In this document: positions 52,558 to 60,953 of the stretch, one piece after another
How the letters are laid out: each line of letters begins with the position of its first letter
Numbering within the stretch: the stretch's first letter is position 1
Assembly (NCBI GenBank): GCA_964440915.1
Contig: CAYTTV010000007.1
Coordinates: 21,154 to 85,153 of the forward strand
Direction of reading: 5' to 3'
DNA from: CAMPJM01 sp964440915
GTDB lineage: Bacteria; Bacteroidota; Bacteroidia; Cytophagales; Cyclobacteriaceae
Length of the DNA stretch: 64,000 nt
Program-made: the position numbers and the translations under genes
Notes under the pieces: generated by a model
Seen by the model: only the letters and a program-made list of their open reading frames with translations
Database searches by the model: none
What the model was told of the DNA's origin: nothing

Positions 52558-53115
52558 CTACTCTTGTTTTTCTACTTGCATATAATTCAATTCGACAGGC
52601 GTGTTTCGACCGAAGATCTTAACCATAACGTTAAGCTTCTTACGTTCTTCAAACACCTCTTCAACAGTTCCGGTAAAACCACTAAAGGGTCCGTCCATTA
52701 CCTTTACGGACTCTCCAACTATAAATGGTGTGTCGAGCTTTTCTTCAAACTCATCAGTCTCATCTACCTTCCCTAAAATCCTGTTAATCTCTGACTGTCG
52801 CAATGGAACGGGAGTTTTGGAAGCTCCCCCGTCGTTTGATCCTAAAAAGCCAATTACTCCTGGGATACTTGTTACCGTATGGTGTGCTTCTCCGTGGGTA
52901 AGGTCAGCAGACACAATGACATAGCCTGGAAAAAAATTTCTTTCCCTCACGCGTTTCTTGCCATTGCGCATTTCGTAAACCTTCTCGGAGGGGATCAGCA
53001 CCTGAGGGATGAAATCTTGCAGGTTTTGCCTACCGATCTCAGTCTCCAAATAGGATTTGATCTTTTTTTCCTGACCGCTTACAACTCTAACAACATACCA
53101 CTTTAGCTCACTCAT
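52558..53115 (-). CDS. nusG: Transcription termination/antitermination factor NusG
   Basis: 185 aa from ATG at 53115 (MSELKWYVVRVVSGQEKKI). The NGN domain, with VYEMRNGKKRVRERNFFPGYV, binds RNA polymerase; the C-terminal KOW domain GESVKVMDGPFSGFTGTVEEV can bind Rho or S10. A 45-residue linker between them is a little longer than in E. coli, as in other Bacteroidota. It lies between secE (24 bp) and rplK. Confidence 0.97.
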   Translation of the reverse strand: MSELKWYVVRVVSGQEKKIKSYLETEIGRQNLQDFIPQVLIPSEKVYEMRNGKKRVRERNFFPGYVIVSADLTHGEAHHTVTSIPGVIGFLGSNDGGASKTPVPLRQSEINRILGKVDETDEFEEKLDTPFIVGESVKVMDGPFSGFTGTVEEVFEERKKLNVMVKIFGRNTPVELNYMQVEKQE

Positions 53116-53139
53116 CAAAAAGTCTTTTTAAATAACTTC

Positions 53140-53331
53140 CTAAAAAGCAGAATAAAACCAATCCATAGATTCTTTAAAAACCAAATCTATGAGTCCGATT
53201 ACTAATGCAAAAATTAACGATGCCACCAATACTAAGATAGAACTGTTCTGCAGTTCACTGTACTTAGGCCATGAAACTTTATTGCGCATTTCATCGATGG
53301 ACTCTTTTATAAAAATTGAGATTTTCAACAT
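53140..53331 (-). CDS. secE: Protein translocase subunit SecE
   Basis: 63 aa from ATG at 53331 (MLKISIFIKESIDEMRNKVSWP). It is the short one-helix form: an amphipathic N-terminal helix with the conserved VSWPKYSELQNSS, then one transmembrane helix (ILVLVASLIFALVIGLIDLV). It stabilises SecY. The open frame continues upstream into tRNA-Trp and that part is not coding. It starts 25 bp after the tRNA. Confidence 0.93.
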   Translation of the reverse strand: MLKISIFIKESIDEMRNKVSWPKYSELQNSSILVLVASLIFALVIGLIDLVFKESMDWFYSAF

Positions 53332-53356
53332 CTGCTTTATACTATTTTTTCTATTG

Positions 53357-53429
53357 CACGGGTGGAGAGACTCGAACTCCCAGCCAATGGTTTTGGAGAC
53401 CACTACTCTACCAATTGAGCTACACCCGT
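53357..53429 (-). tRNA. tRNA-Trp (CCA)
   Basis: Full cloverleaf on the minus strand, 73 nt: acceptor ACGGGTG/CACCCGT, D-arm GCTCAATTGGTAGAGT, anticodon loop CTCCAAA with CCA, T-arm GGGAGTTCGAGTCTCTCC. Discriminator G; the 3' CCA is not encoded. It lies between the tuf terminator and secE. Confidence 0.95.
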
Positions 53430-53458
53430 TTATCCACTACACCGCCCAAAAGGGTGTG

Positions 53459-53489
53459 CAAAGTTACTATAATAATTATAAAAAACAAA
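53459..53489 (-). promoter_or_regulatory. Promoter of tRNA-Trp-secE-nusG-rplK unit
   Basis: On the minus strand TTTG (53486-53489), a 19-bp spacer and TAACTTTG (53459-53466) match the Bacteroidota consensus. The -33 TTTG is inside the last arm of the tuf terminator stem, so the two signals share bases. Transcription would start roughly 20 bp before the tRNA. Confidence 0.8.
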
Positions 53490-53520
53490 CACGTTTCTGT
53501 TAATACAGAAACGCGTTTGT
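53485..53520 (-). terminator. Intrinsic terminator of tuf
   Basis: Arms 53506-53520 and 53485-53499 form a 15-bp stem with one mismatch and a 6-nt loop, followed on the minus strand by a run of T. It lies 100 bp after the tuf stop codon and immediately before the tRNA-Trp promoter. Confidence 0.87.
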
Positions 53521-53619
53521 ACTTATTGTTTACATGGACAAAGCTAATGAACCCTTAAGCGTATTTATTGAACAAATAAGTTTCAGTGCCATGGCATTAT
53601 CCAATGCAATTATGATTGC

Positions 53620-54807
53620 TTAATCTAATATTTCAGTTACCTGACCAGCGCCTACAGTACGGCCACCTTCACGAATCGCAAAGCGAAGACCTTTTTCCAT
53701 GGCTACTTTATTGATCAATTCAACTTCAATAGTGATGTTGTCACCAGGCATAACCATTTCAACACCTTCTGGCAATTTGATCTCGCCAGTCACGTCAGTT
53801 GTTCTTAGATAGAACTGAGGACGATATCTGTTGAAGAATGGAGTATGACGGCCACCTTCTTCTTTTGAAAGAACGTAAACTTCAGCTTTGAATTTTGAGT
53901 GAGGTGTTACGCTACCTGGTTTACAGATAACCATTCCTCTTTTGATTTGAGTCTTCTCAATACCTCTCAACAATAGACCTACGTTGTCTCCAGCCTCGCC
54001 TCTGTCAAGAATCTTTCTGAACATCTCAACACCAGTTACTGTAGATTTCAAGTTTTCGGCACCCATGCCAAGAATGTCTACACTCTCGCCACTGTTAACG
54101 ATACCTCTCTCAATTCTACCAGTAGCTACCGTACCACGACCTGTGATAGAGAATACGTCTTCAACTGGCATCAAGAAATCTTTATCAGTGATACGTGGAG
54201 GTAGAGGAATATGCTCATCCACCGCGTCCATCAATTCCATGATTTTGTCTACCCACTGTGGTTCGCCATTCAAGCCACCCAAAGCAGAACCTTGAACTAC
54301 AGGAATGTTGTCGCCATCGAAATCGTAGAAGCTTAATAGATCTCTGATCTCCATCTCAACAAGCTCAAGAAGTTCAGGATCATCTACCAAGTCAACTTTG
54401 TTCATGAATACTACTAGGGCAGGAACACCTACCTGACGAGCCAACAATATGTGCTCTCTTGTTTGAGGCATAGGGCCGTCAGTCGCAGCTACCACCAAGA
54501 TAGCACCGTCCATCTGAGCAGCACCTGTTACCATGTTCTTTACATAGTCGGCGTGACCAGGACAGTCTACGTGTGCATAGTGTCTCTTTTCTGTAGTATA
54601 CTCTACGTGTGAAGTATTGATGGTGATACCTCTTTCTTTTTCTTCAGGGGCATTATCAATAGAATCATAGTTTCTCAACTCAGATAACCCTTTACTTGCC
54701 AATACTGTGGTGATTGCGGCAGTTAGAGTTGTTTTGCCGTGGTCAACGTGACCAATTGTACCGATATTGACGTGCGGTTTGGAACGGTCAAAGGTTGCTT
54801 TAGCCAT
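53620..54807 (-). CDS. tuf: Elongation factor Tu
   Basis: 395 aa. GTPase that brings aminoacyl-tRNA to the ribosome. G1 GHVDHGKTTLTAAI, RGITINTSHVEY (effector), DCPGHADYVKNM and NKVDLVDD are in domain 1; FSITGRGTVATGRIERG and GMVICKPGSVTPH lie in domains 2-3. Only one copy is seen here. It follows three tRNA genes, the same order as the E. coli tufB locus, and ends at its own terminator. Confidence 0.98.
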   Translation of the reverse strand: MAKATFDRSKPHVNIGTIGHVDHGKTTLTAAITTVLASKGLSELRNYDSIDNAPEEKERGITINTSHVEYTTEKRHYAHVDCPGHADYVKNMVTGAAQMDGAILVVAATDGPMPQTREHILLARQVGVPALVVFMNKVDLVDDPELLELVEMEIRDLLSFYDFDGDNIPVVQGSALGGLNGEPQWVDKIMELMDAVDEHIPLPPRITDKDFLMPVEDVFSITGRGTVATGRIERGIVNSGESVDILGMGAENLKSTVTGVEMFRKILDRGEAGDNVGLLLRGIEKTQIKRGMVICKPGSVTPHSKFKAEVYVLSKEEGGRHTPFFNRYRPQFYLRTTDVTGEIKLPEGVEMVMPGDNITIEVELINKVAMEKGLRFAIREGGRTVGAGQVTEILD

Positions 54808-54908
54808 ATTTGAAAATTCTAAGTTTAGTGAATTATTATTTTAATTTATTGTATTCTAAGTTACGCAATTTAGCGATGATCGAATCAGGGGCTTTTCATC
54901 ATCTATAG

Positions 54909-54980
54909 AGCCAATGATGGGATTTGAACCCATGACCCCTTCCTTACCAAGGAAGTACTCTACCCCTGAGCTACATCGGC
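54909..54980 (-). tRNA. tRNA-Thr (GGT)
   Basis: 72 nt on the minus strand: acceptor GCCGATG/CATTGGC with one G-U, anticodon stem CTTCC/GGAAG, loop TTGGTAA with anticodon GGT, T-arm with GGTTCAAATCC. Discriminator U. It is the gene closest to tuf in the tRNA cluster. Confidence 0.95.
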
Positions 54981-55056
54981 TTTATTATCTTCATTGGCCG
55001 CTAGCCATCTAGCAGTTAGCTTTAGAATTCTTCTAAGACCAACTGCTCTTTAATCG

Positions 55057-55129
55057 AGCGGGAGACGAGGCTCGAACCCGCGACCTACAGCTTGGAAGGC
55101 TGTCGCTCTACCAACTGAGCTACTCCCGC
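55057..55129 (-). tRNA. tRNA-Gly (TCC)
   Basis: 73 nt on the minus strand: acceptor GCGGGAG/CTCCCGC fully paired, D-arm GCTCAGTTGGTAGAGC, anticodon stem ACAGC/GCTGT, loop CTTCCAA with TCC, T-arm GGGTTCGAGCC. Discriminator U. Confidence 0.95.
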
Positions 55130-55215
55130 ATTATATTCAATATGGATTGTAATCATCGAAGGACTTACGACCATTTTGCAAATCGTGAACAATAAACCCT
55201 ATCGCGAACTACCAG

Positions 55216-55298
55216 TGGGGGGAGTAGGATTCGAACCTACGAAGACATAAGTCAACGGAGTTACAGTCCGTCCCAGTTGGCCGCTTTGGTATCCCCCC
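55216..55298 (-). tRNA. tRNA-Tyr (GTA)
   Basis: 83 nt on the minus strand with a long variable arm typical of class II tRNA-Tyr. Acceptor GGGGGGA/TCCCCCC, anticodon stem ACGGA/TCCGT, loop CTGTAAC with GTA, T-arm with GGTTCGAATCC. Discriminator A. It is the first gene of the tRNA-tuf unit. Confidence 0.95.
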
Positions 55299-55340
55299 AT
55301 TCCTTTTAGATTCTTTAAAAGAACGCTCCCTTCACTGCTA

Positions 55341-55376
55341 CAAACTTACGTTTGATTTTGGTTAAGAGAGTGCAAA
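55341..55376 (-). promoter_or_regulatory. Putative promoter of the tRNA-Tyr-Gly-Thr-tuf unit
   Basis: On the minus strand TAAGTTTG (55341-55348) matches the -7 box, about 43 bp before tRNA-Tyr. The nearest TTTG (55373-55376) is 24 bp upstream, longer than the 19 bp of the best promoters here, so the call is tentative. Confidence 0.38.
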
Positions 55377-55477
55377 ATTATACTCTTTTTTATTATATTC
55401 AAATATTAAACAAAAAAAGATATTTTTTTTTCGAATGCTTTCTTTAATTTTCTGATTCCCAATACTGAAGCACTTTT

Positions 55478-58027
55478 TTAAAAATTTGAATACAGCTCCT
55501 TTAACCTTTCGTCTTGTTCTTCCTTTTTCACCTTTTCAATGATCGCTCGAATACCTTCCGTTTCTTCCAAAAGAAGAAGCCCTTGAAATGCAGCCAACCT
55601 AATGTAGAATGTAGCGTGCGTAGTGGCATACTCCTCTAATATTTTTGCCCCTTCTTGTTGAACGGGTCCTGTTGCCTGCATGAGATATTGTCCGAAATAT
55701 TGTAACAAGTAATATAAGTCTGCTCTTGTCGATATCTTAATCTTTTCTGCAAACCAATCAAATTTCCCCTCTATGTCATTTGATACGAAATAATCTGCCA
55801 AAGGAATCATCACATTTGCATTATTGACCTCTATATACTTGGCAAAGCGCTCCTCCTTGTCAGTCGCACTAGTTTGTGCATAACCATAAATACCAGCTCC
55901 GACTACGGCATAAGAGGCGTCTTCCATGCCCTTTTCAAACTGGCCCATAAAACTGTCTGCGCCAAAAGTTGTAAGCGTAGCTAAAGCATCAGCCCTTACC
56001 AAAGACTTGGGGTCGCTCGTGCTCATTTCTGCAATTTGAGCTACTATTGCCTCACGCTCTTCGCCTGCATATCCATCAAATGCCGCTATTGCTTCCTGCC
56101 TAATTCCCCAAAAGGGATCAGACAATGCTTCTTTCAAGACTTCCAGTGCAATCTTATTCTCTATATGAGGTGCTAGGCCTGTTACTGCTTCGTATCTCAA
56201 TAGAAACTTGTCAGTATGCCTATATTGGAAAGCCAGGGTCTCAATATCCTTTTCATAATAGATCTCTCCGAGCAATTGCTTTTCAGCATCAAAAACCACT
56301 AAAGACGGCACTTGCGGCACTTCAAATTCAAACACCTCATTGGCCTGCTCTATGTTGACAGCAAACCTTTCCTTCGTGCTGCCATAGTAGATGTCTACAT
56401 ATAAAGGCAACCTGTAAAGTGGTGTAGTACCCAAGTCCTGCATTTGATCCACCGTAAGAGTCAAATGCCCATTTTCAAAATTCTGGGTTACTGCCAATTG
56501 CGGATGTCCTGATGCAAGAAACCACTGATTAAAGAACCAGTTCAAATCTTCGCCTGTCACTTTCTCGAATGCTAACCTTAAATTATGCACTTCAACATCA
56601 GCATACTCATTGGCCTTAAGATAGTGCGACAACGAAGCAAAGAAGGCATCGTCTCCAACGTATTTCCTTAACATATGCAAAATCCTCCCTCCTTTGGCGT
56701 AGGAGTGGTTATCGAACATGTCTTCCTTGTTCTCATAATAAAACCGGATAAGGTCTACCTGTTTGTTCTTGGCTTCTTCCAGATAGTCTTCCAGCTCAAT
56801 CATGGCTTCGTAATCTGCTTCATCGAGACCGTATTTATGTTCCGTCCACAAGTACTCACTATAGTTGGCAAAGGCTTCATTGAGGGGGATATTGGACCAA
56901 GACTCACAAGTGACCAAATTGCCAAACCAATGGTGAAAAAGTTCATGAGCGATGATACCATCCCAATGCTTGTCCAACAATTCTCTATCGGTCACCTGTA
57001 CAGCCTCCATAAAAGTAGAAGCAGTCGTGTTTTCCATGGCACCTGACACAAATTCTCTTACTATTACCTGTGCATATTTGCTCCATGGATATTTATAGTC
57101 AAGCTTTTTTGAGAAAAAGCCCAACATTTCTGGCGTATGGCCAAAAATATCCTTGGCATACTGTTCATATTTCGGTTCGACGTAATAAGACACCTCTATG
57201 TCTTCCCATGAATCCCTTACAACTGCATATTCACCTATGGCCATCATAAACAAATAAGGAGCATGAGGCTTATCCATTTTCCAATAATCTGTTTTTGTAC
57301 CATCTTCATTCAGTTGAGAATATATCATATCACCATTAGACAGGGTGGTAAATTTCTCATCCACTGTAATGTACATTTCTTGGGTGGTACGCTGATTAGG
57401 AGCATCAATTGTAGGGAACCAACCGGAGTTAGACTCAGGCTCGCCCTGTGTCCATATCTGTTGTGGCATATCAGAGTTGCTGCCATCGGCGTTGATAAAG
57501 TAAAGCCCGCGGTCGGAGGTGATGGCCCTACTTCCTCCAGTTTCCCGTTCATATGGTTTGGCTGTATAGACGATCTCTACTTGAATTTTTTCATCTCTGG
57601 TATAGTCTCTTCCTAACATTATCTCCAAGGCCAGACCGTCATACTCATATTGCAGTGGTTGCTTCTGCTCGCTGCTTAAAAGCGAAATATCGAGGATATC
57701 AAAACCTTTGGCATCCAACACCAATGTAGATTGCGGGTAAAAGTAGGGTGCGAGCTCCAGTGTGGCAATGCCATGTAAATGCTTTTTCTCCCAATCGAAG
57801 CTCACTTCCAACTTAGTGTGGATCAGTGCAAAGAACTTTGTTTCTTCAGCACGGTATATCCCCTCCCAAATGGGTTGTTCCGATACTATAGGCGATTCTA
57901 TTTGTATGGTATCACTGACTTGAGCAGCTTCTTGATATGCTTGGTCCGAATGATTTGCTACCTGACAGGAGGTGAAGACCAATAAGATCAGACCTAGATA
58001 ATGAGATAGAATTGAAACTTTACGCAT
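55478..58027 (-). CDS. M1-family aminopeptidase, lipoprotein
   Basis: 849 aa. The zinc site is HELFHH (H361, E362, H365) with the second Glu in NEAFANY (E384), and the substrate motif GAMEN is at 329-333, so this is an active M1 (aminopeptidase N-like) metallopeptidase. The signal peptide ends in the lipobox FTSC (Cys21), so it should be a lipoprotein facing the periplasm or surface. The C-terminal ~250 residues are helical repeats, HEAT-like. It probably trims peptides for nutrition. It lies beyond the tRNA cluster on the same strand; no promoter box is seen. Confidence 0.92.
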   Translation of the reverse strand: MRKVSILSHYLGLILLVFTSCQVANHSDQAYQEAAQVSDTIQIESPIVSEQPIWEGIYRAEETKFFALIHTKLEVSFDWEKKHLHGIATLELAPYFYPQSTLVLDAKGFDILDISLLSSEQKQPLQYEYDGLALEIMLGRDYTRDEKIQVEIVYTAKPYERETGGSRAITSDRGLYFINADGSNSDMPQQIWTQGEPESNSGWFPTIDAPNQRTTQEMYITVDEKFTTLSNGDMIYSQLNEDGTKTDYWKMDKPHAPYLFMMAIGEYAVVRDSWEDIEVSYYVEPKYEQYAKDIFGHTPEMLGFFSKKLDYKYPWSKYAQVIVREFVSGAMENTTASTFMEAVQVTDRELLDKHWDGIIAHELFHHWFGNLVTCESWSNIPLNEAFANYSEYLWTEHKYGLDEADYEAMIELEDYLEEAKNKQVDLIRFYYENKEDMFDNHSYAKGGRILHMLRKYVGDDAFFASLSHYLKANEYADVEVHNLRLAFEKVTGEDLNWFFNQWFLASGHPQLAVTQNFENGHLTLTVDQMQDLGTTPLYRLPLYVDIYYGSTKERFAVNIEQANEVFEFEVPQVPSLVVFDAEKQLLGEIYYEKDIETLAFQYRHTDKFLLRYEAVTGLAPHIENKIALEVLKEALSDPFWGIRQEAIAAFDGYAGEEREAIVAQIAEMSTSDPKSLVRADALATLTTFGADSFMGQFEKGMEDASYAVVGAGIYGYAQTSATDKEERFAKYIEVNNANVMIPLADYFVSNDIEGKFDWFAEKIKISTRADLYYLLQYFGQYLMQATGPVQQEGAKILEEYATTHATFYIRLAAFQGLLLLEETEGIRAIIEKVKKEEQDERLKELYSNF

Positions 58028-58218
58028 TAATTTCTACTTTTAGAAGCCGAACAGAGGATCATGATATATTTGAACCAATTATATTATATATTTTGCCAAT
58101 CTTTCCTTTAAGATTTTCTAAAAAAATAAAATTGGAACAGGCAATCTTCAATTAATGATCAAATATTGTCAATTTTTTACGGATTTTAAATCTTATTTAT
58201 CTTTCTTAACAGCATTTT

Positions 58219-58725
58219 ATGTTAAAAGCAACTGTCAACCGTCACAAATCATTTACAATCAGCGAAGAAGGTGAGCGTCTCAAACTTGATGACATTGACA
58301 TGGATTGGGACATATCCCATAACGGAAGGCTTTTTCATATTATATACAAGCATCGATCCTATACAGCAGAACTTCTCTCTTCAGACTTTGTTAGCAAAAA
58401 AATTAACATAAAAATCAACGGAAGACGGTATGAGGTAGACATAAAAGACAAAATGGATCTCTTGCTGGATAAGCTCGGAATGGCCCAAGTCATTTCTTCA
58501 GCGGTAAAGAACATAACAGCTCCTATGCCTGGCCTTATCCTGCAGCTCCACGTGAATGAAGGCGACGAAGTAAAAAAAGGAGATGCTATCATGGTATTGG
58601 AGGCAATGAAGATGGAAAACACTTTGAAATCGCCGGGCGATGGGACCGTAAAAAGCATTTTAGTGAAGGCCGGCGACAGCGTTGAAAAAAATCAAGTTTT
58701 AATTGATTTTAAAAATAGCATTTAG
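58219..58725 (+). CDS. Biotin/lipoyl carrier protein (BCCP-like)
   Basis: 168 aa. The C-terminal biotinyl domain (about 98-166) has MPGLILQLHVNEGDEV and the biotinylation site EAMKMEN with Lys131. The N-terminal ~90 residues resemble the linker part of acetyl/propionyl-CoA carboxylase biotin subunits. No biotin carboxylase or carboxyltransferase gene is adjacent, so its partner (probably a propionyl-CoA- or acyl-CoA-type carboxylase) is encoded elsewhere. The 191 bp upstream show only a near-match -7 box (TATCTTTC). pyrH follows 43 bp later. Confidence 0.88.
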   Translation: MLKATVNRHKSFTISEEGERLKLDDIDMDWDISHNGRLFHIIYKHRSYTAELLSSDFVSKKINIKINGRRYEVDIKDKMDLLLDKLGMAQVISSAVKNITAPMPGLILQLHVNEGDEVKKGDAIMVLEAMKMENTLKSPGDGTVKSILVKAGDSVEKNQVLIDFKNSI

Positions 58726-58768
58726 CCTGCTATATTTGCCACGTGAAAAACTGCCAAAAAACGAAACA

Positions 58769-59473
58769 ATGAAATATAAGCGCATTCTTTTAAAGCTAAG
58801 TGGAGAGGCCCTGATGGGAGACAAACAGTACGGGATAGACCCTCAAAGGCTTGAGCAATACTCCAAGGAGATCAAAAAGGTAAAGGACCTTGGCGTGGAA
58901 GTCGCCATAGTGATTGGTGGAGGCAATATCTTTAGAGGAGTTCAAGCAGAAAGTTCGGGAATAGACCGTGTGCAAGGCGACTACATGGGCATGTTGGCCA
59001 CCGTCATCAACGCCATGGCTTTGCAGAGCGCTTTAGAAAAGACAGGACTTTATACGCGCCTGCTTTCAGGCATAAAAATGGAGCAGGTGTGCGAGCCCTT
59101 TATTCGGAGGAGGGCCATGCGACATCTTGAAAAAGGCCGAGTAGTGATATTCGGAGCAGGTATCGGAAACCCCTACTTTACTACAGACTCTACTGCCAGC
59201 CTCAGGGCAATTGAAATTGAAGCTGACATAGTCTTAAAAGGCACTAGAGTAGATGGTGTTTATTCGGCAGACCCAGAAAAAGATCCTAATGCCACAAGAT
59301 TCTCCAATATTTCATTTTCGGAAGTTTATGAAAAGGGCTTGAATGTAATGGATCTTACTGCTTTTACCCTGTGCCAGGAAAACAATTTGCCCATAATTGT
59401 ATTTGACATGAATAAGCCTGGCAACTTATTGGACCTTGTGCAGGGTGAGGAAGTAGGCACATTAATCAATTGA
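58769..59473 (+). CDS. pyrH: UMP kinase
   Basis: 234 aa from ATG at 58769 (MKYKRILLKLSGEALMG). Makes UDP from UMP with ATP; the amino-acid-kinase fold shows VAIVIGGGNIFRG and GAGIGNPYFTTDS, and KGTRVDGVYSADPEKDP near the nucleotide site. An upstream in-frame extension overlaps the BCCP gene and is not UMP-kinase-like. It is followed by frr, a conserved pairing. Confidence 0.97.
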   Translation: MKYKRILLKLSGEALMGDKQYGIDPQRLEQYSKEIKKVKDLGVEVAIVIGGGNIFRGVQAESSGIDRVQGDYMGMLATVINAMALQSALEKTGLYTRLLSGIKMEQVCEPFIRRRAMRHLEKGRVVIFGAGIGNPYFTTDSTASLRAIEIEADIVLKGTRVDGVYSADPEKDPNATRFSNISFSEVYEKGLNVMDLTAFTLCQENNLPIIVFDMNKPGNLLDLVQGEEVGTLIN

Positions 59474-59536
59474 GATAAAAGGCTGAAGTATCAAGATTGG
59501 ATGAATTAAAACACAAAACCAACAACCTTTACCATA

Positions 59537-60100
59537 ATGGAAGAAGAAATACAATTATATCTGAATGAAGCGAAAGATTTGATGAACAAAGCTGTGCAGC
59601 ACTGTTCTGGAGAGTTCGTGAAGATCCGTGCTGGAAAAGCTATGCCCAACATGGTTGACGGCATCATGGTCGACTATTATGGCAACCCTACTCCTATCGC
59701 ACAAGTAGCCTCCATTAACACACCGGATGCTCGAACGCTCGTAATCAAACCTTGGGAGAAGAAGCTTATAGGAGAAATTGAAAAAGCCATTATTAACAGT
59801 GATTTGGGGCTAAACCCACAGAACGACGGCGAGTTGGTCCGGTTGAACATCCCTCCACTTACTGAAGAAAGAAGGAAGAGCCTGATGAAGCAGGTAAGGG
59901 CAGAAGCAGAGAATGGCAAAATCAGCATCAGAAATATCCGAAAAGAATCAAACGAATCGTTGAGAAAGCTGCAGAAAGAAGGTGCTTCGGAAGACAATAT
60001 CAAAAGGGCAGAGGAACAGGTGCAAATCCTGACCAGCCAATATACCGAAATGGTAGATGAGCTTGTAACAAAGAAGGAGTCAGAAATAATGACAATCTAA
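59537..60100 (+). CDS. frr: Ribosome recycling factor
   Basis: 187 aa. Splits post-termination ribosomes with EF-G. The helical domain shows the GEFVKIRAGKAMPNMVDGIMVDYYG start and LTEERRKSLMKQVRAEAENGKISIRNIRKES, both typical. It starts 63 bp after pyrH and ends at a strong terminator 60 bp downstream. Confidence 0.97.
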   Translation: MEEEIQLYLNEAKDLMNKAVQHCSGEFVKIRAGKAMPNMVDGIMVDYYGNPTPIAQVASINTPDARTLVIKPWEKKLIGEIEKAIINSDLGLNPQNDGELVRLNIPPLTEERRKSLMKQVRAEAENGKISIRNIRKESNESLRKLQKEGASEDNIKRAEEQVQILTSQYTEMVDELVTKKESEIMTI

Positions 60101-60161
60101 TCGATCTCCTGCATAGAGGATAGGTTCAGGTTTTCATTTATGTCCATCTGTGATAAGATTC

Positions 60162-60195
60162 AGGTAGCCTCGGCACATGCTAGGCTACCTTTTTT
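60162..60195 (+). terminator. Intrinsic terminator after frr
   Basis: AGGTAGCCT (60162-60170) and AGGCTACCT (60182-60190) pair perfectly over 9 bp, with a T-run beginning at the base of the second arm. It ends the BCCP-pyrH-frr unit; on the opposite strand it lacks a T-run. Confidence 0.87.
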
Positions 60196-60275
60196 ATGTT
60201 CAGCTTTTAGCCCTTCTAAGGTATCTTCTTCTAGAGGACGAAAGATGTTTCTAAAACACAAGCGGCTTGTAGGCA

Positions 60276-60851
60276 CTATAAATAAAGCTTCTTGAAGGCT
60301 ATATGCTCTGCTACTTTGGGTGGCACGATGTACTGTATCGATTTCCCTTCCTTGATCTGTTTCCGAATATAAGTAGCAGAAATATCCAATAAGGGAGCAC
60401 TAATCACCTTCACATTGGGATGGGCCTTGATCTCTTCAGGCATTATAGAATGCGGTCTTGGGTATACGATCAATCCATAGTGGTCCAGAATCGCCTTGTA
60501 ATTCTTCCATTTATGAAAGTTCTTTAAGTTATCGCCTCCTATGATCAGCTTGAAGTTGTATTTCGGATGTCTTTCGCTTAAATATGTGAGCGTATCAATG
60601 GTATAGCTGGGCCGTGTCATGTGAAATTCAATATCGGAAGCGCGCAGATTAAGGTTATCTTCAATGGCCAGCTCTACCATATCGATCCTATCGAATTCAT
60701 GCAAAAGGCTCTTGCTGCTTTTGAAGGGATTAAGGGGCGACACGACAAACCATACCTGTTCAATGTCCTTAAGCTCTGCCACAGTATTGGCAATGATCAA
60801 ATGACCGATATGGATAGGGTTAAAAGAACCAAAAAACAGCCCGATGTTCAT
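60276..60851 (-). CDS. nadD: Nicotinate-nucleotide adenylyltransferase
   Basis: 191 aa. Adenylates nicotinate mononucleotide in NAD synthesis. The nucleotidyltransferase loop GSFNPIHIGHLIIAN lies at 8-22, and the late ISATYIRKQIKEG motif contacts ATP. The segment FVVSPLNPFKSSKSLL is typical of bacterial NadD. It lies 102 bp after gmk, with a tandem-repeat tract between. Confidence 0.95.
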   Translation of the reverse strand: MNIGLFFGSFNPIHIGHLIIANTVAELKDIEQVWFVVSPLNPFKSSKSLLHEFDRIDMVELAIEDNLNLRASDIEFHMTRPSYTIDTLTYLSERHPKYNFKLIIGGDNLKNFHKWKNYKAILDHYGLIVYPRPHSIMPEEIKAHPNVKVISAPLLDISATYIRKQIKEGKSIQYIVPPKVAEHIAFKKLYL

Positions 60852-60868
60852 TATAAATAAAAGATGTT

Positions 60869-60921
60869 AGACATGAGACAACAGACATGAGACAACAGAT
60901 AACAGATAACAGATAACAGAT
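60869..60921. repeat. Short tandem repeats between gmk and nadD
   Basis: AGACATGAGACAAC occurs twice in direct tandem (60869-60896), followed by AGATAAC three times plus a partial AGAT (60897-60921). The two units share an AGA(C/T)A core, so one may derive from the other. No coding role. Confidence 0.9.
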
Positions 60922-60953
60922 CTTCCAATTATCCCTTTCTATTCACCACGAAG

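Noticed and set aside
53332..53403. N-terminal extension of the SecE frame
   Set aside because: It overlaps tRNA-Trp; ATG at 53331 gives the normal short SecE.
60869..60921. CRISPR-like array
   Set aside because: The units are 7 and 14 bp in direct tandem without spacers and no cas gene is nearby.
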